64,000 nt of DNA from the NCBI RefSeq assembly GCF_016907455.1, contig NZ_JAFBCB010000001.1, forward strand, positions 1,364,001 through 1,428,000. The letters are read 5' to 3'. A program made the position numbers and the translations under genes. Every line of letters starts with the position of its first letter. Positions within the stretch are counted from its first letter, which is position 1. Below are positions 26,158-34,766 of the stretch, in pieces. The notes below the pieces were generated by a model. That model did not search any database. It had not been told where the DNA came from and saw only the letters and a list, made by a program, of their open reading frames with translations. This stretch comes from Brachybacterium muris. GTDB lineage: Bacteria; Actinomycetota; Actinomycetes; Actinomycetales; Dermabacteraceae.

Positions 26158-26954
26158 TTCGCCTTCGCCCCCAGCCACACGGCACAGCCGGTCAGGAGGG
26201 TGAGGATGATGGTCCATGCGTACAGGCCCTCGGTCACCGGACCGAGTGAGCCCAGGGAGATGCCGCCGGGGGAGCCGACCTCCTCGAGCTGATCGAGGTA
26301 GGCGATCACGTCGCGCTTGTCCTCGGGGGTGAGGTTGTTGTCGTTGAACACCGGCATGTTCTGCGGGCCGGTCTCCATCGCCTCGTACACGTGCTTGGGC
26401 TCCAGGCCCAGCACCGGCGGGGCGTACTTGCCGCGAGTCAGCGCGCCGCCGGCACCGGCAGCGTTGTGGCACATGGCGCAGTTGATGCGGAAGATCTCAC
26501 CGCCGTTGACGGGGTCACCGGCCTCGGCGTCGAGGTACTCGGCAACAGGCACGGCCGGACCGGGGCCCAGCGAGGCGACGTACGCGGCGAGCTGCCGGGT
26601 CTGCTCCTCGTTCATCTGCGGGGGCTTGCGAGCGGCCTGCGCACCGGAGCGCTGCATCGGCATGCGGCCGGTGCCCACCTGGAAGTCCACTGCCGCGGCT
26701 CCCACGCCGATCAGGGAGGGGCCGGTGGTCTGGCCGTCCGGGTCCATCTGACCCTCGGCGTTGCGGCCGTGGCAGGAGGCGCAGTTGGCCAGGAACAGTG
26801 CCTCGCCTTCGGCGATGTCCTCCTGGGTGTAGGTCTCGGCCTGGGCCACGCGCGGCTGGAAGGCGGCGTACAGCCCGCCTGTGGCGACCAGCGCGAGCAG
26901 CAGTATCACGAGCAATGCCATCGGGTGATGGCGACGTGCGGCGAGTGCCTTCAC
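26154..26954 (-). CDS. qcrC: Diheme cytochrome c subunit of the bc1 complex
   Basis: This 266-residue subunit has an N-terminal transmembrane signal (about 12-31), two c-type domains with haem motifs CASCH (58-62) and CAMCH (159-163), and a C-terminal anchor helix (about 242-262). The diheme form replaces both cytochrome c1 and soluble cytochrome c in actinobacteria and hands electrons directly to CuA of CtaC. The GTG at 26954 was chosen for the GAGGT upstream and because it gives a compact basic N terminus before the helix; the in-frame start at 27068 overlaps ctaE. Confidence 0.94.
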   Translation of the reverse strand: MKALAARRHHPMALLVILLLALVATGGLYAAFQPRVAQAETYTQEDIAEGEALFLANCASCHGRNAEGQMDPDGQTTGPSLIGVGAAAVDFQVGTGRMPMQRSGAQAARKPPQMNEEQTRQLAAYVASLGPGPAVPVAEYLDAEAGDPVNGGEIFRINCAMCHNAAGAGGALTRGKYAPPVLGLEPKHVYEAMETGPQNMPVFNDNNLTPEDKRDVIAYLDQLEEVGSPGGISLGSLGPVTEGLYAWTIILTLLTGCAVWLGAKAK

Positions 26955-27024
26955 GGTTCGGACCTCGATTCGTGGAGGAGTCGGGCGGGGACGGGGGACG
27001 TACCGGGGAGCAGCGGGTGCTGGA

Positions 27025-27753
27025 TCAGAAGATCGACCAGTTGAAGTCGACGGGGATGGCGTTGCCACCGCGCATGGTCATGATCGGATCCAGCAGGTAG
27101 ACGATCGCGAACAGCACGATCCACACGATGTCCACGAAGTGCCAGTAGTAGGACACGCAGATTGCGGAGACCTGCTCGTGCTGGGTGAACTTGGAGGCCG
27201 CGAAGGCGCGGGCCAGCACCATCAGGAAGGCGATCAGACCGCCGATGACGTGGATGCCGTGGAAGCCGGTGGCCAGGTAGAAGATGGACCCGAAGGGGGA
27301 GGACGACATCGTTACCCCGTGGTGCACCAGCTCGGCGTACTCGAAGGCCTGCCCGGCCACGAAGATCGCGCCCATGATGTAGGTCAGGGTGAACCACTCG
27401 ATCATTCCCCAGCCGGCGATGTTGAAGATCGAGCCCTCGCGGCGCTTGCGCGGTTCGAACACGCGGCCGCCGGGGAGGCGCCCCTCGGCCATGTAGACGC
27501 CGATCTGGCAGGTGACCGAGCTGGCCACCAGGATCGAGGTGTTCAGCAGCGCGAAGCCCTGCTTGAAGTTGGCCTGGCCGTCGGCGAAGACGTCCGGCAC
27601 CATCGACCGCAGCGTGAAGTACATCGCGAAAAGGCCACCGAAGAACATCAGCTCGCTGGCGAGCCAGATGAACGTCCCGATCTGGGTCGGGTTGGGGCGG
27701 CCCACCGCCGGCGCGGCGGGGGCTGGGCGCTCAGTCAGGGTCGCAGTAGTCAC
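27025..27753 (-). CDS. ctaE: Cytochrome c oxidase subunit III
   Basis: This 242-residue protein has five to six transmembrane helices; segments such as IGTFIWLASELMFFGGLFA and SYYWHFVDIVWI are typical of subunit III. It stabilises the aa3 core in the supercomplex. It is the first gene of the minus-strand operon with qcrC, qcrA and qcrB. The GTG at 27753 has no Shine-Dalgarno sequence, and a good -10 box, CATAAT (27765-27760), lies six bases before it, so the operon message is probably leaderless. The 283-bp gap to trpD holds the divergent promoters and no gene. Confidence 0.94.
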   Translation of the reverse strand: MTTATLTERPAPAAPAVGRPNPTQIGTFIWLASELMFFGGLFAMYFTLRSMVPDVFADGQANFKQGFALLNTSILVASSVTCQIGVYMAEGRLPGGRVFEPRKRREGSIFNIAGWGMIEWFTLTYIMGAIFVAGQAFEYAELVHHGVTMSSSPFGSIFYLATGFHGIHVIGGLIAFLMVLARAFAASKFTQHEQVSAICVSYYWHFVDIVWIVLFAIVYLLDPIMTMRGGNAIPVDFNWSIF

Positions 27754-27759
27754 GTCACC

Positions 27760-27765
27760 ATTATG
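27760..27765 (-). promoter_or_regulatory. -10 box of the ctaE-qcrCAB operon, leaderless
   Basis: CATAAT on the minus strand ends six bases before the ctaE GTG, which puts the transcription start at or next to the start codon. Confidence 0.6.
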
Positions 27766-28036
27766 TCGTGTCGTCAGATTCAGCGGGACCAGTTCACGAC
27801 CTCCGGACCCACCGCGGGGCACGGCGCCCGGGCGAACCATGTCAGCATAGCTCCCCTGACGCCGCGTCACGAACCTGGACACGCACTCGATGTGCAGGTG
27901 ACGGCCAGGTGTGACCGTCGTGACCGATCCGTGATCCGGTCCGAGCGGCGCCGCGTGATCGTCAGGATGCGTGCTGCCCGATCCGCACTGTGGTCCCATC
28001 CGGCTCCCACCGGCGCGGCGGTGGGATGATCGATGC

Positions 28037-29116
28037 ATGAACGAGAGCACCCCGACCTGGTCCCGGATCACCGCCCGCCTGGTGCGCGGCGACGAGCTCA
28101 CCCATGCAGAGGCGAGCTGGGCGATGGACGAGGTCATGAGCGGCGAGGCCACCCCCGTGCAGCTGGCCGGGTTCCTGGTGGCCCTTCAGGCGAAGGGAGT
28201 GACCAGCACCGAGCTGGGCGCCCTCGCCGATGCCATGACCTCCCATGCCCGTCCCGTGGAGGCCCCCTCGCATTCCATCGACATCGTGGGCACCGGTGGG
28301 GATCTCGCGCAGACCGTGAACATCTCCACCATGGCCTCGATGGTCATCGCCTCCACCGGCCGCACCGTGGTCAAGCACGGCAACCGTGCCTCCACCTCCC
28401 GCTCCGGTTCCGCCGATGTGCTCGAGGCGCTCGGGGTGCGCCTGGACCTCCCCGTCCCCGTGGTCGAGGACCTGGTGGACAGGATCGGGATGACGTTCCT
28501 GTTCGCCCAGGTGTTCCATCCCTCCATGAGGTACACCGCCGAGGCTCGCAAGGGGCTGGGCATCCCCACGGTGATGAACATCCTGGGGCCGATCACCAAT
28601 CCCGCACGGCCCAGGGCCAGTGCGGTGGGTGTGGCCGATGCCACGGTTGCGCCGACGGTGGCCGGGGTGTTCGCCTCTCGGGGCACCAGCGCCCTGGTGT
28701 TCCGCGGCCAGGACGGCCTGGACGAGCTCACCGTCACCGCCCCGTCGGACGTGTGGGAGGTGCGCGGCGGTCAGGTGCGCGAGCATGTGCTGGATGCCGA
28801 AGAGCTGCTGGGCGTGGGCCGCGCCGGCCACGACGCCCTGCGAGGCGGCACCGCCGAGGAGAACGCCCAGGTGGCCCGGGACCTGTTCGCAGGTTCCCGC
28901 GAAGGCCGCATGGGCCCGGTCCGCGACGCCGTTCTGCTGAACGCCGCCGCCGGCGTGCTCGCCTACGACGGGATCGACCAGGCTGCGGCCGACGGCTTCC
29001 ACGAGCGCTTCGCAGCCTCCTTCGCCGAGGCGCGGGATGCGCTGGACTCCGGGCGCCCGGCCGAGCTCCTGGACCGCTGGGCGCGCGCCTCCCAGGCTGC
29101 CTCCGAGGGGCGCTGA
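28037..29116 (+). CDS. trpD: Anthranilate phosphoribosyltransferase
   Basis: This 359-residue protein joins anthranilate and PRPP in tryptophan synthesis. The helical N-terminal domain is followed by the PRPP-binding GTGGD (85-89), NIST (95-98) and KHGNR (113-117), then SRSGSADVLE and DPIFNP-equivalent segments of the phosphoribosyl domain. No other trp genes are present; an isolated trpD beside ctaE is the usual actinobacterial order. The ATG at 28037 is preceded by GATGAT at six bases and has no ribosome binding site, so it may be leaderless. A terminator separates it from the convergent RAM-domain gene. Confidence 0.94.
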   Translation: MNESTPTWSRITARLVRGDELTHAEASWAMDEVMSGEATPVQLAGFLVALQAKGVTSTELGALADAMTSHARPVEAPSHSIDIVGTGGDLAQTVNISTMASMVIASTGRTVVKHGNRASTSRSGSADVLEALGVRLDLPVPVVEDLVDRIGMTFLFAQVFHPSMRYTAEARKGLGIPTVMNILGPITNPARPRASAVGVADATVAPTVAGVFASRGTSALVFRGQDGLDELTVTAPSDVWEVRGGQVREHVLDAEELLGVGRAGHDALRGGTAEENAQVARDLFAGSREGRMGPVRDAVLLNAAAGVLAYDGIDQAAADGFHERFAASFAEARDALDSGRPAELLDRWARASQAASEGR

Positions 29117-29135
29117 CCCGAGGACGGCTGGGCGC

Positions 29136-29172
29136 GTCGCCCCGCCCCTGCGGTGCAGGAGCCCGGGGCGAC
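29136..29172. terminator. Terminator between trpD and the RAM-domain gene
   Basis: The outer stem GTCGCCCCG/CGGGGCGAC (29136-29144 with 29164-29172) contains an inner stem CCTGC/GCAGG. It lies between convergent genes. Confidence 0.75.
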
Positions 29173-29177
29173 CGGTC

Positions 29178-29459
29178 TCAGCCGTCCATGCCGAGGTCGA
29201 ACGCGGCGTCCAGGTCCTTCTTGGAGTAGGTCTTGAACGCGATGTTGGTGGTGGTGTCCAGGACGCCCTCGACCTTGCTGAGCTGGTCGGCGATGACCTC
29301 GGCGAGATCCTCGTGGCGACGCACACGCACCACGGCGATGAGATCCACATCGCCGGTGACGGAGTAGACCTGCTCCACGCCCTCGATGTCCACGATGCTC
29401 TGGGCGACTTCGGGGATGCGGTGGGACTCGACGATGATCGAGGCGATGGCGGTGATCAT
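29178..29459 (-). CDS. Stand-alone Lrp/AsnC ligand-binding (RAM) domain protein
   Basis: This 93-residue protein folds as a single RAM domain: beta strand ITAIASIIVE, helix HRIPEVAQSIVDIEGV, strands VYSVTGDVDLIAVVRV, helix HEDLAEVIADQLSKVEGV and strand TTTNIAFKTY. There is no DNA-binding domain. Such proteins bind amino acids or modulate full-length Lrp regulators by mixed assembly; the ligand is unknown here. The ATG at 29459 has GGAGG five bases upstream. It sits close behind the nuclease gene start region but is expressed separately. Confidence 0.88.
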   Translation of the reverse strand: MITAIASIIVESHRIPEVAQSIVDIEGVEQVYSVTGDVDLIAVVRVRRHEDLAEVIADQLSKVEGVLDTTTNIAFKTYSKKDLDAAFDLGMDG

Positions 29460-29500
29460 GGATCCTCCAGGGGTATCGGGCGGATGGGTGTGAACCGAGC

Positions 29501-31174
29501 CTATGCCTCCGCGGCGGCCGCGGTGCGGGAGAAGTGCTCGGTGAGATGTTCCGCCTCGAAGCGTGCCCGTGCCGGCACGGCCCAGGCGCCCTCCACCAGC
29601 ACGGTGCGCATGCCTTCACCCTCCAGCCAGCTCGCGAGGATCTCCGCCTCCTGGTGGTAGCCCTGGCACAGCGGGGCCGCGAGCTCCGCCTCCCCGGAAC
29701 CGGTGAGAGCGAGGGAGCGGGCAGCTGCCAGTGGATCTGTCCGGGCCGGTACCAGAGCGGTGCCCGAGAACCTGCCGTGACGCACGGCCAGCAGTTCCCA
29801 GCCGCGCCTGCCTATCACCCCCTCGGTAACGGGCCGCGCCGCGATCAGCAGCGGGATCGCGGCCAGGGCCCTCAGCCTGCTCGCCCGGCGCGCTGCCTTC
29901 AGGTAGGTGAGCGTGAGCTGCCGGATGCGTTCGGCGTCCTCGTAGTGACCGGCGGTGACGTGGCCGCGCATCCGACCGGCCGCGTGCTCGAGCACCTCGC
30001 TCGGATCCTCCAGCAGCGCCCGGCGGATCCGAGACCGATGCCCCTGATCCACCGGCCGGTCACCTCGAGAGCTCGTCTCGAACGCAGCGGCCCTGCCCAT
30101 CACCGCATCGGTGAGCAGCGCCTTGAGCGGTTCGACGTCGTGCCGGGATCCCAGCGGCCCGATCTGGGCGGAGCCGTCGGACTCGTCCTTGGCCAGGCGC
30201 GCGGCCCGCAGCCCCTCACGGCCCGGACCGAGTCGCAGCCACAGGGCCTTCTCCGGGGTGAGCCCGCGGCGGTTCGAGGGCGGCTTGGTCGCCCCGATGA
30301 TCCGCAGCTCCCGCACTGCGGCCTCGGTGGCGGTGGTGCACTCGATGGTGCGGATCGACTCCGCCCGCGGCAGCATGTCCAGCACCCTGCGGCGGGTCTC
30401 GGCGGCGGTGAAGTAGGTGCGCACCCGACTGCGGAGGTTGCGGGAGGTCCCCACGTACAGCACCTGCCCCTGGGCATCGAGGAACTCGTACACCCCCGGC
30501 ACCGGCGGAACCGTGGCGGCCAGGTGCTTCTTGCGCAGCTGCACCGGGCTGGCGCGACGGTGAGCGGAGGCGAGGTCCTCCAGGGTGGTGGCACCCTGCG
30601 GGCCCAGCCGGGCGATCATCGCGTGCAGCACGTCCACCGTGGCCCGTGCATCGGACAGCGCCCGGTGATCCGGCGGGACGCTCGCTCCCACGTGGGCGGC
30701 CAGCGTGGACAGGCGATGGTCTCGCACCTCGTCCCTGCGATACACGGTGCGGGCCAGCGCCAGGGTGTCCAGCACCTGCGGTGAGGGCCAGGGGATGTGG
30801 TGCCGGGCGGCGTGGGCGGTGAGGAACCCGATGTCGAAGCGGGCGTTGTGCGCCACCAGCGAGGCGTCCCCCACGAAGTCCAGGAACATCGGCAGGACTG
30901 TGGCGATGTGGGGGGCGCCGGTCACCATGGCGTCCGAGATGCCGGTGAGGGAGGCGATGTAGGCGGGGATGGGGCGCTGGGGGTCCACGAAGGTGCGGAA
31001 CTCACCGAGCACCTCTCCGCCGCGCACCTTGACCGCGCCGATCTCCGTGATGGCGTCCTCGGTGGGGTTCGTCCCGGTGGTCTCCAGGTCCACCACCACC
31101 AAGGTGGCCTCTGCCAGCGGGGTGCCGAGGTCGTCGAAGCTGAGCTGCTGGCGGGGAAGGCGACGGGCGGGCAT
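29501..31174 (-). CDS. DEDDh exonuclease fused to a GIY-YIG (UvrC/Cho-like) nuclease domain
   Basis: The protein has 557 residues. The N-terminal DnaQ-like 3'-5' exonuclease has Asp29/Glu31 (VVDLETTG), Asp114 (HNARFD), and His170 with Asp175 (HRALSDA), a complete DEDDh set. A GIY-YIG domain follows from about residue 222 (PGVYEFLDAQGQVLYVGTSRNL), with a long C-terminal region. The same fusion is known beside the bc1-aa3 cluster in M. tuberculosis (Rv2191); a DNA-repair role is likely but its substrate is unproven. I chose the ATG at 31174 over the GTG at 31183 because TAGTGT lies seven bases before it, implying a leaderless message. Confidence 0.88.
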   Translation of the reverse strand: MPARRLPRQQLSFDDLGTPLAEATLVVVDLETTGTNPTEDAITEIGAVKVRGGEVLGEFRTFVDPQRPIPAYIASLTGISDAMVTGAPHIATVLPMFLDFVGDASLVAHNARFDIGFLTAHAARHHIPWPSPQVLDTLALARTVYRRDEVRDHRLSTLAAHVGASVPPDHRALSDARATVDVLHAMIARLGPQGATTLEDLASAHRRASPVQLRKKHLAATVPPVPGVYEFLDAQGQVLYVGTSRNLRSRVRTYFTAAETRRRVLDMLPRAESIRTIECTTATEAAVRELRIIGATKPPSNRRGLTPEKALWLRLGPGREGLRAARLAKDESDGSAQIGPLGSRHDVEPLKALLTDAVMGRAAAFETSSRGDRPVDQGHRSRIRRALLEDPSEVLEHAAGRMRGHVTAGHYEDAERIRQLTLTYLKAARRASRLRALAAIPLLIAARPVTEGVIGRRGWELLAVRHGRFSGTALVPARTDPLAAARSLALTGSGEAELAAPLCQGYHQEAEILASWLEGEGMRTVLVEGAWAVPARARFEAEHLTEHFSRTAAAAEA

Positions 31175-31181
31175 GTCCCGC

Positions 31182-31187
31182 ACACTA
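31182..31187 (-). promoter_or_regulatory. -10 box of the DEDDh/GIY-YIG nuclease gene, leaderless
   Basis: TAGTGT on the minus strand ends seven bases before the ATG at 31174; it abuts the fadD terminator. Confidence 0.45.
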
Positions 31188-31189
31188 CG

Positions 31190-31229
31190 ACGAGGCCCCG
31201 ACAGCCGAGAGCGGGTGACGGGGCCTCGT
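31190..31229 (-). terminator. Terminator of fadD
   Basis: ACGAGGCCCCG (31190-31200) pairs perfectly with CGGGGCCTCGT (31219-31229), 43 bases after the fadD stop and just before the nuclease gene promoter. Confidence 0.75.
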
Positions 31230-31272
31230 GTCGCTCAGCGGGCCCCCGAGGGAGAGCTCGGAGCGAGAGCTG

Positions 31273-33081
31273 TCAGGCCGACGGCTTCTGACCCGAGTAG
31301 ATCGTGTCGATCACATCGGCGAAGTCCTTGACCACCACGTTGCGCTTGAGCTTCATCGAGGGGGTGAGGTACCCGTTCTCCTCGGTGAAGTCGGTGTCGA
31401 TGATCTCGAAGGTGCGGATCGACTCGGCGCGGGAGACGGACTGGTTGGCCTTGTCCACCACCTGCTGGACCTCGGCACGCACCTTCTCGTTGCGGCCGGC
31501 CTCCTCGATGCTCATCTCCGGCAGGCCGTTGTTCTTCAGCCAGGTGGGGAGCATCTCCGGGTCCAGGGTGAGGATCGCGGCGACGAAGGGCTTCTGGTCG
31601 CCGATCACCACGCACTGGCTCACCAGCGGGTGGGAGCGCAGCTGGTCCTCCAGCTGGGCGGGGGAGACGTTCTTGCCGCCGGCGGTGACGATGACCTCCT
31701 TGGAGCGGCCGGTGATGGTGAGGGCGCCGTCGGAGTCCAGGGAGCCGATGTCCCCGGTGCGGAACCAGCCGTCGCGCATGGCCTCGGCGGTGGCCTCGGG
31801 GTTGTTGTGGTACCCCTTGAACACCATCACGCCCTTGACCAGGATCTCGCCGTCGTCGTCGATCGCCACGGTGGAGCCGGGCAGGGGCGGGCCCACGGTG
31901 CCGGGCTTGACCGACCACGGCAGGTTCACGCACACCGGGGCAGTGGTCTCGGTCAGGCCGTAGCCCTCCAGCACCGTCACCCCGATGCCGCGGAAGAAGT
32001 GCGCCAGGCGCGCCCCCAGCGGGGCACCGCCGGAGACGGCCCAGGAGACGTCCCCACCCATGGCGCCGCGCAGCTTGGCGTACAGCAGCTTGTCGAAGGC
32101 GGCGTGCTTGAGCTTGAGGGTCAGTGGGACCTTCCCTGCCGAGAGCGCCTTGGAATAGGCGATCGCGGTGTCGGCTCCGGCGGAGAAGATCTTGCCCTTG
32201 CCGCCGGCGATGGCCTTGGCCTCGGCGCTGTTGTAGACCTTCTCGAACACGCGGGGGACCGCGAGCAGGAAGGTGGGCTTGAACTTCGCCAGGTCCTCCA
32301 TCAGGTTCTTGGTGTCCGGGGTGAAGGCGGTGGTGACCGGCCAGGAGGCGGCCACCACCACGAGCAGGCGAGCGAACACGTGCGCGATCGGCAGGAACAT
32401 CAGCATTCGTGAACCGGGGGGCAGCACGTGCTCGCCCAGCAGGTTCAGCGCGCTGCGGGTGGTGTCCACGAAGTTCGCGTGGGTGAGCTCGGCGCCCTTG
32501 GGGCGACCGGTGGTGCCGGAGGTGTAGATAATGGTGGCGACGTCCGACATCGACCGGGACGTGCGGCGGGTCTCGAGGTCCTCGTCGCTGACGTCCTTGC
32601 CGCGCTTCTTGAGGTCCTCGATGATGCCGTCCTCCAGCACACCGATGCGCTCCAGTGCGGGCAGCTCCCCGCGCACGGACTCCATGTCCTCGCAGTGGCG
32701 GGTGGCCTCGACCACCGCGAAGCGGGCCCCGGAGTCCGAGGCGATCCACTGAATCTGGCTGGGGGCGGAGGTCTCGTAGATCGGGACGCTGATCCCCCCG
32801 GCGAACCACACCGCCCAGTCCATCAGCACCCACTCGTAGCGGGTGCGGGACATGATCGCGACCACGTCACCGGTGCCGACGTCGGAGGCGATCAGACCCT
32901 TGGCCACGGCCTTGACCTCGTCGATGAAGTTGCCGACGGACATCGTGCGGTAGGCCCCGGAGCGGTCGGCCAGCTCGAATATGGGAGTTCGGGGATCGGA
33001 CTTCAGGCGACCGAGGAGGAGGTCGGTGGTGTTCTCGTCATCGCGGCTGGTGTGCTGGGCGGCAGTTCCGAACTGCTTCAT
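31273..33081 (-). CDS. Long-chain fatty-acid--CoA ligase, FadD15-like
   Basis: This 602-residue member of the ANL adenylate-forming superfamily activates fatty acids as acyl-AMP and then acyl-CoA. The P-loop-like motif YTSGTTGRPKG is at 186-196. EGYGLTET, the GWFRTGDIG signature and the C-terminal TGRSKEVIVTAGGKNVSP with the catalytic lysine region follow. The ATG at 33081 has AGGAG six bases upstream; the longer frame from 33129 has no such site. A likely -10 box is TAGACT (33165-33160). It lies where FadD15 lies in mycobacteria and is divergent from glk. Confidence 0.92.
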   Translation of the reverse strand: MKQFGTAAQHTSRDDENTTDLLLGRLKSDPRTPIFELADRSGAYRTMSVGNFIDEVKAVAKGLIASDVGTGDVVAIMSRTRYEWVLMDWAVWFAGGISVPIYETSAPSQIQWIASDSGARFAVVEATRHCEDMESVRGELPALERIGVLEDGIIEDLKKRGKDVSDEDLETRRTSRSMSDVATIIYTSGTTGRPKGAELTHANFVDTTRSALNLLGEHVLPPGSRMLMFLPIAHVFARLLVVVAASWPVTTAFTPDTKNLMEDLAKFKPTFLLAVPRVFEKVYNSAEAKAIAGGKGKIFSAGADTAIAYSKALSAGKVPLTLKLKHAAFDKLLYAKLRGAMGGDVSWAVSGGAPLGARLAHFFRGIGVTVLEGYGLTETTAPVCVNLPWSVKPGTVGPPLPGSTVAIDDDGEILVKGVMVFKGYHNNPEATAEAMRDGWFRTGDIGSLDSDGALTITGRSKEVIVTAGGKNVSPAQLEDQLRSHPLVSQCVVIGDQKPFVAAILTLDPEMLPTWLKNNGLPEMSIEEAGRNEKVRAEVQQVVDKANQSVSRAESIRTFEIIDTDFTEENGYLTPSMKLKRNVVVKDFADVIDTIYSGQKPSA

Positions 33082-33250
33082 CGAATCTCCTTCGATCCGG
33101 CTCGGACGCTGCTCCGGCGTGCCGGGCACCCGTCCGGAAACGCTGGTGGGGTCCGGGGAAGTCTACGTCAGGGCACCCTACGATGGACCCCGACAACACG
33201 GATCGGTCGGGCCGCATGTTCAGCACGCGGAACGCAGTGGAAGGGGTTTC

Positions 33251-34186
33251 ATGCTCTCCATCGGAGTGGACATCGGCGGCACCAAGATCGCGGCCGGGGT
33301 GGTGGACGAGGCCGGCACCATCATCGCCGCCACCACCCGCAGTACCCCCGCCACCGATCCGGAGCTGATCGAGGCCGGAGTGGCCGACGCCGTCGCCGAG
33401 CTGCGTGCGGAGCACGACGTGGTCGGGGTGGGCGTGGGAGCCGCCGGCTTCGTCGGTGCCGACCGTCGCACCGTGGTGTTCGCTGCGAACCTCGCCTGGC
33501 GGCATCGCGCCCTCGCCGAGGAGATCGAGCGACTGGTGTCCCTTCCGGTGGTGGTGGAGAACGACGCCAACGCGGCCGGCTGGGCGGAGTTCCGCTTCGG
33601 TGCCGCCACCGAGGCGGAGCACATGCTGATGGTCACCGTGGGCACGGGCCTGGGCGGTGCGATCGTGCTGAACGGGGAACTGGTGCGCGGCAGCGGAGGC
33701 TTCGCGGGGGAGATCGCGCATATGACCGCCGTGCCGAACGGGCAGTGGTGCGGATGCGGCCGTCGCGGCTGCCTGGAGCAGTACACGGCCGGAACCGCGC
33801 TGGTGCGCGCTGCCAAGCGCCGCGCCGCCACCGGTGATCCCCTGATGGGTCCGCTGGTGCAGGCCGCCGGTGGCGCGAAGAAGGAGATCGACGGACCGCT
33901 GATCACCCGTCTCGCCCAGCAGGGCGACCCCGGCGCCAGGGAGCTGATCGCCGAGATCGGCAGTTGGCTGGGCGAGGGACTGGCATCGATCTCGGCACTG
34001 CTGGATCCCGAGGTGATCGTGGTCGGCGGCGGCGTGAGCGCGGCAGGTGACCTGCTGCTGGATCCCGCGCGGGAGGCCTACGCCGCCCATTTGACCGCCC
34101 GCATGCACCGGGACATCGCACCCTTCGAGGTGGCTCAGATGGGCAACCGGGCCGGCATCGTGGGAGCCGCCGACCTGGCCAGGTGA
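33251..34186 (+). CDS. glk: ROK-family glucokinase
   Basis: This 311-residue protein phosphorylates glucose with ATP in the cytoplasm. It has the phosphate-binding DIGGTKI (7-13), the catalytic Asp105 in VVENDANAAG, the second glycine motif VGTGLGGAIV, and the ROK zinc site His157 plus CGCGRRGC (167-174). With no N-terminal DNA-binding domain it is a kinase, not a ROK repressor. The ATG at 33251 is preceded by GGAAGGGG. The -10 box TACGAT (33179-33184) is back-to-back with the fadD promoter. Confidence 0.92.
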   Translation: MLSIGVDIGGTKIAAGVVDEAGTIIAATTRSTPATDPELIEAGVADAVAELRAEHDVVGVGVGAAGFVGADRRTVVFAANLAWRHRALAEEIERLVSLPVVVENDANAAGWAEFRFGAATEAEHMLMVTVGTGLGGAIVLNGELVRGSGGFAGEIAHMTAVPNGQWCGCGRRGCLEQYTAGTALVRAAKRRAATGDPLMGPLVQAAGGAKKEIDGPLITRLAQQGDPGARELIAEIGSWLGEGLASISALLDPEVIVVGGGVSAAGDLLLDPAREAYAAHLTARMHRDIAPFEVAQMGNRAGIVGAADLAR

Positions 34187-34217
34187 ACCCGGCCCCGGTC
34201 CGCATGCTCGGCCGGTC

Positions 34218-34739
34218 CTAGACCTCCACGCCGTCGTCTTCGCGGTGTCGTGGCGCACGCATCAGCAGCGACACGATGCCTCCCAGTGCGGCGATGCCGC
34301 CGATCCCGCCGACCCACGTGGGCAGGGAGGGGGAGACGGCCACCACCAGCAGCATCAGCACCCCGCCGACGAGAGCGGTCCACGACCACAGGGCCCGCGA
34401 CGAGGGCTCGGGCAGATCGGGGTCGGGCGGGACGAAATCCCCCATCCACGCGTCCCGGTCGTACAGGTCGTCGTCATCGTCGAGCTCGGCGGGGCTCTTC
34501 GCCGGTCGGCCGAGTGCCGGATGGACGGCGCGGGCACGTGCTCGCTGCTCCTCGGTGGGAGGTTCGCCCGGAGAATCAGGGCTGCCCAACCGGTGCCGCT
34601 CACCCTTGTCCGTGGCGGCGGGCTCGGACGGGGCCTGTCCCGGGGGCAGCACGACGCCCTCGGCCTCGAGCAGTCGGGCGAACTCCTCGTCCACGTCCCG
34701 AGGATCGCCCTCCCGGGGTGCCCCATTGCTCGGAGTCAT
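34218..34739 (-). CDS. Hypothetical actinobacterial membrane protein
   Basis: This 173-residue protein has a long acidic and Pro-rich N-terminal cytoplasmic part, including VDEEFARLLEAEGV and a DDDDD run. Two adjacent transmembrane helices follow (about 117-134 and 139-160), then a short charged tail. I do not recognise a named family with certainty; similar proteins occur beside glk and plsC in related genera. Its ATG lies 27 bases after the stop of the alpha/beta hydrolase gene on the same strand, with AGGA upstream, so the two probably form an operon. Confidence 0.72.
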   Translation of the reverse strand: MTPSNGAPREGDPRDVDEEFARLLEAEGVVLPPGQAPSEPAATDKGERHRLGSPDSPGEPPTEEQRARARAVHPALGRPAKSPAELDDDDDLYDRDAWMGDFVPPDPDLPEPSSRALWSWTALVGGVLMLLVVAVSPSLPTWVGGIGGIAALGGIVSLLMRAPRHREDDGVEV

Positions 34740-34766
34740 CGCGTCGTTCCTGCCATGTCTGCCACC

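Noticed and set aside
34189-34215. Hairpin CCGGCC/GGCCGG after glk as a terminator
   Set aside because: It has only six pairs with a 15-base loop. Such palindromes are common in this sequence and it is not clearly better than background.
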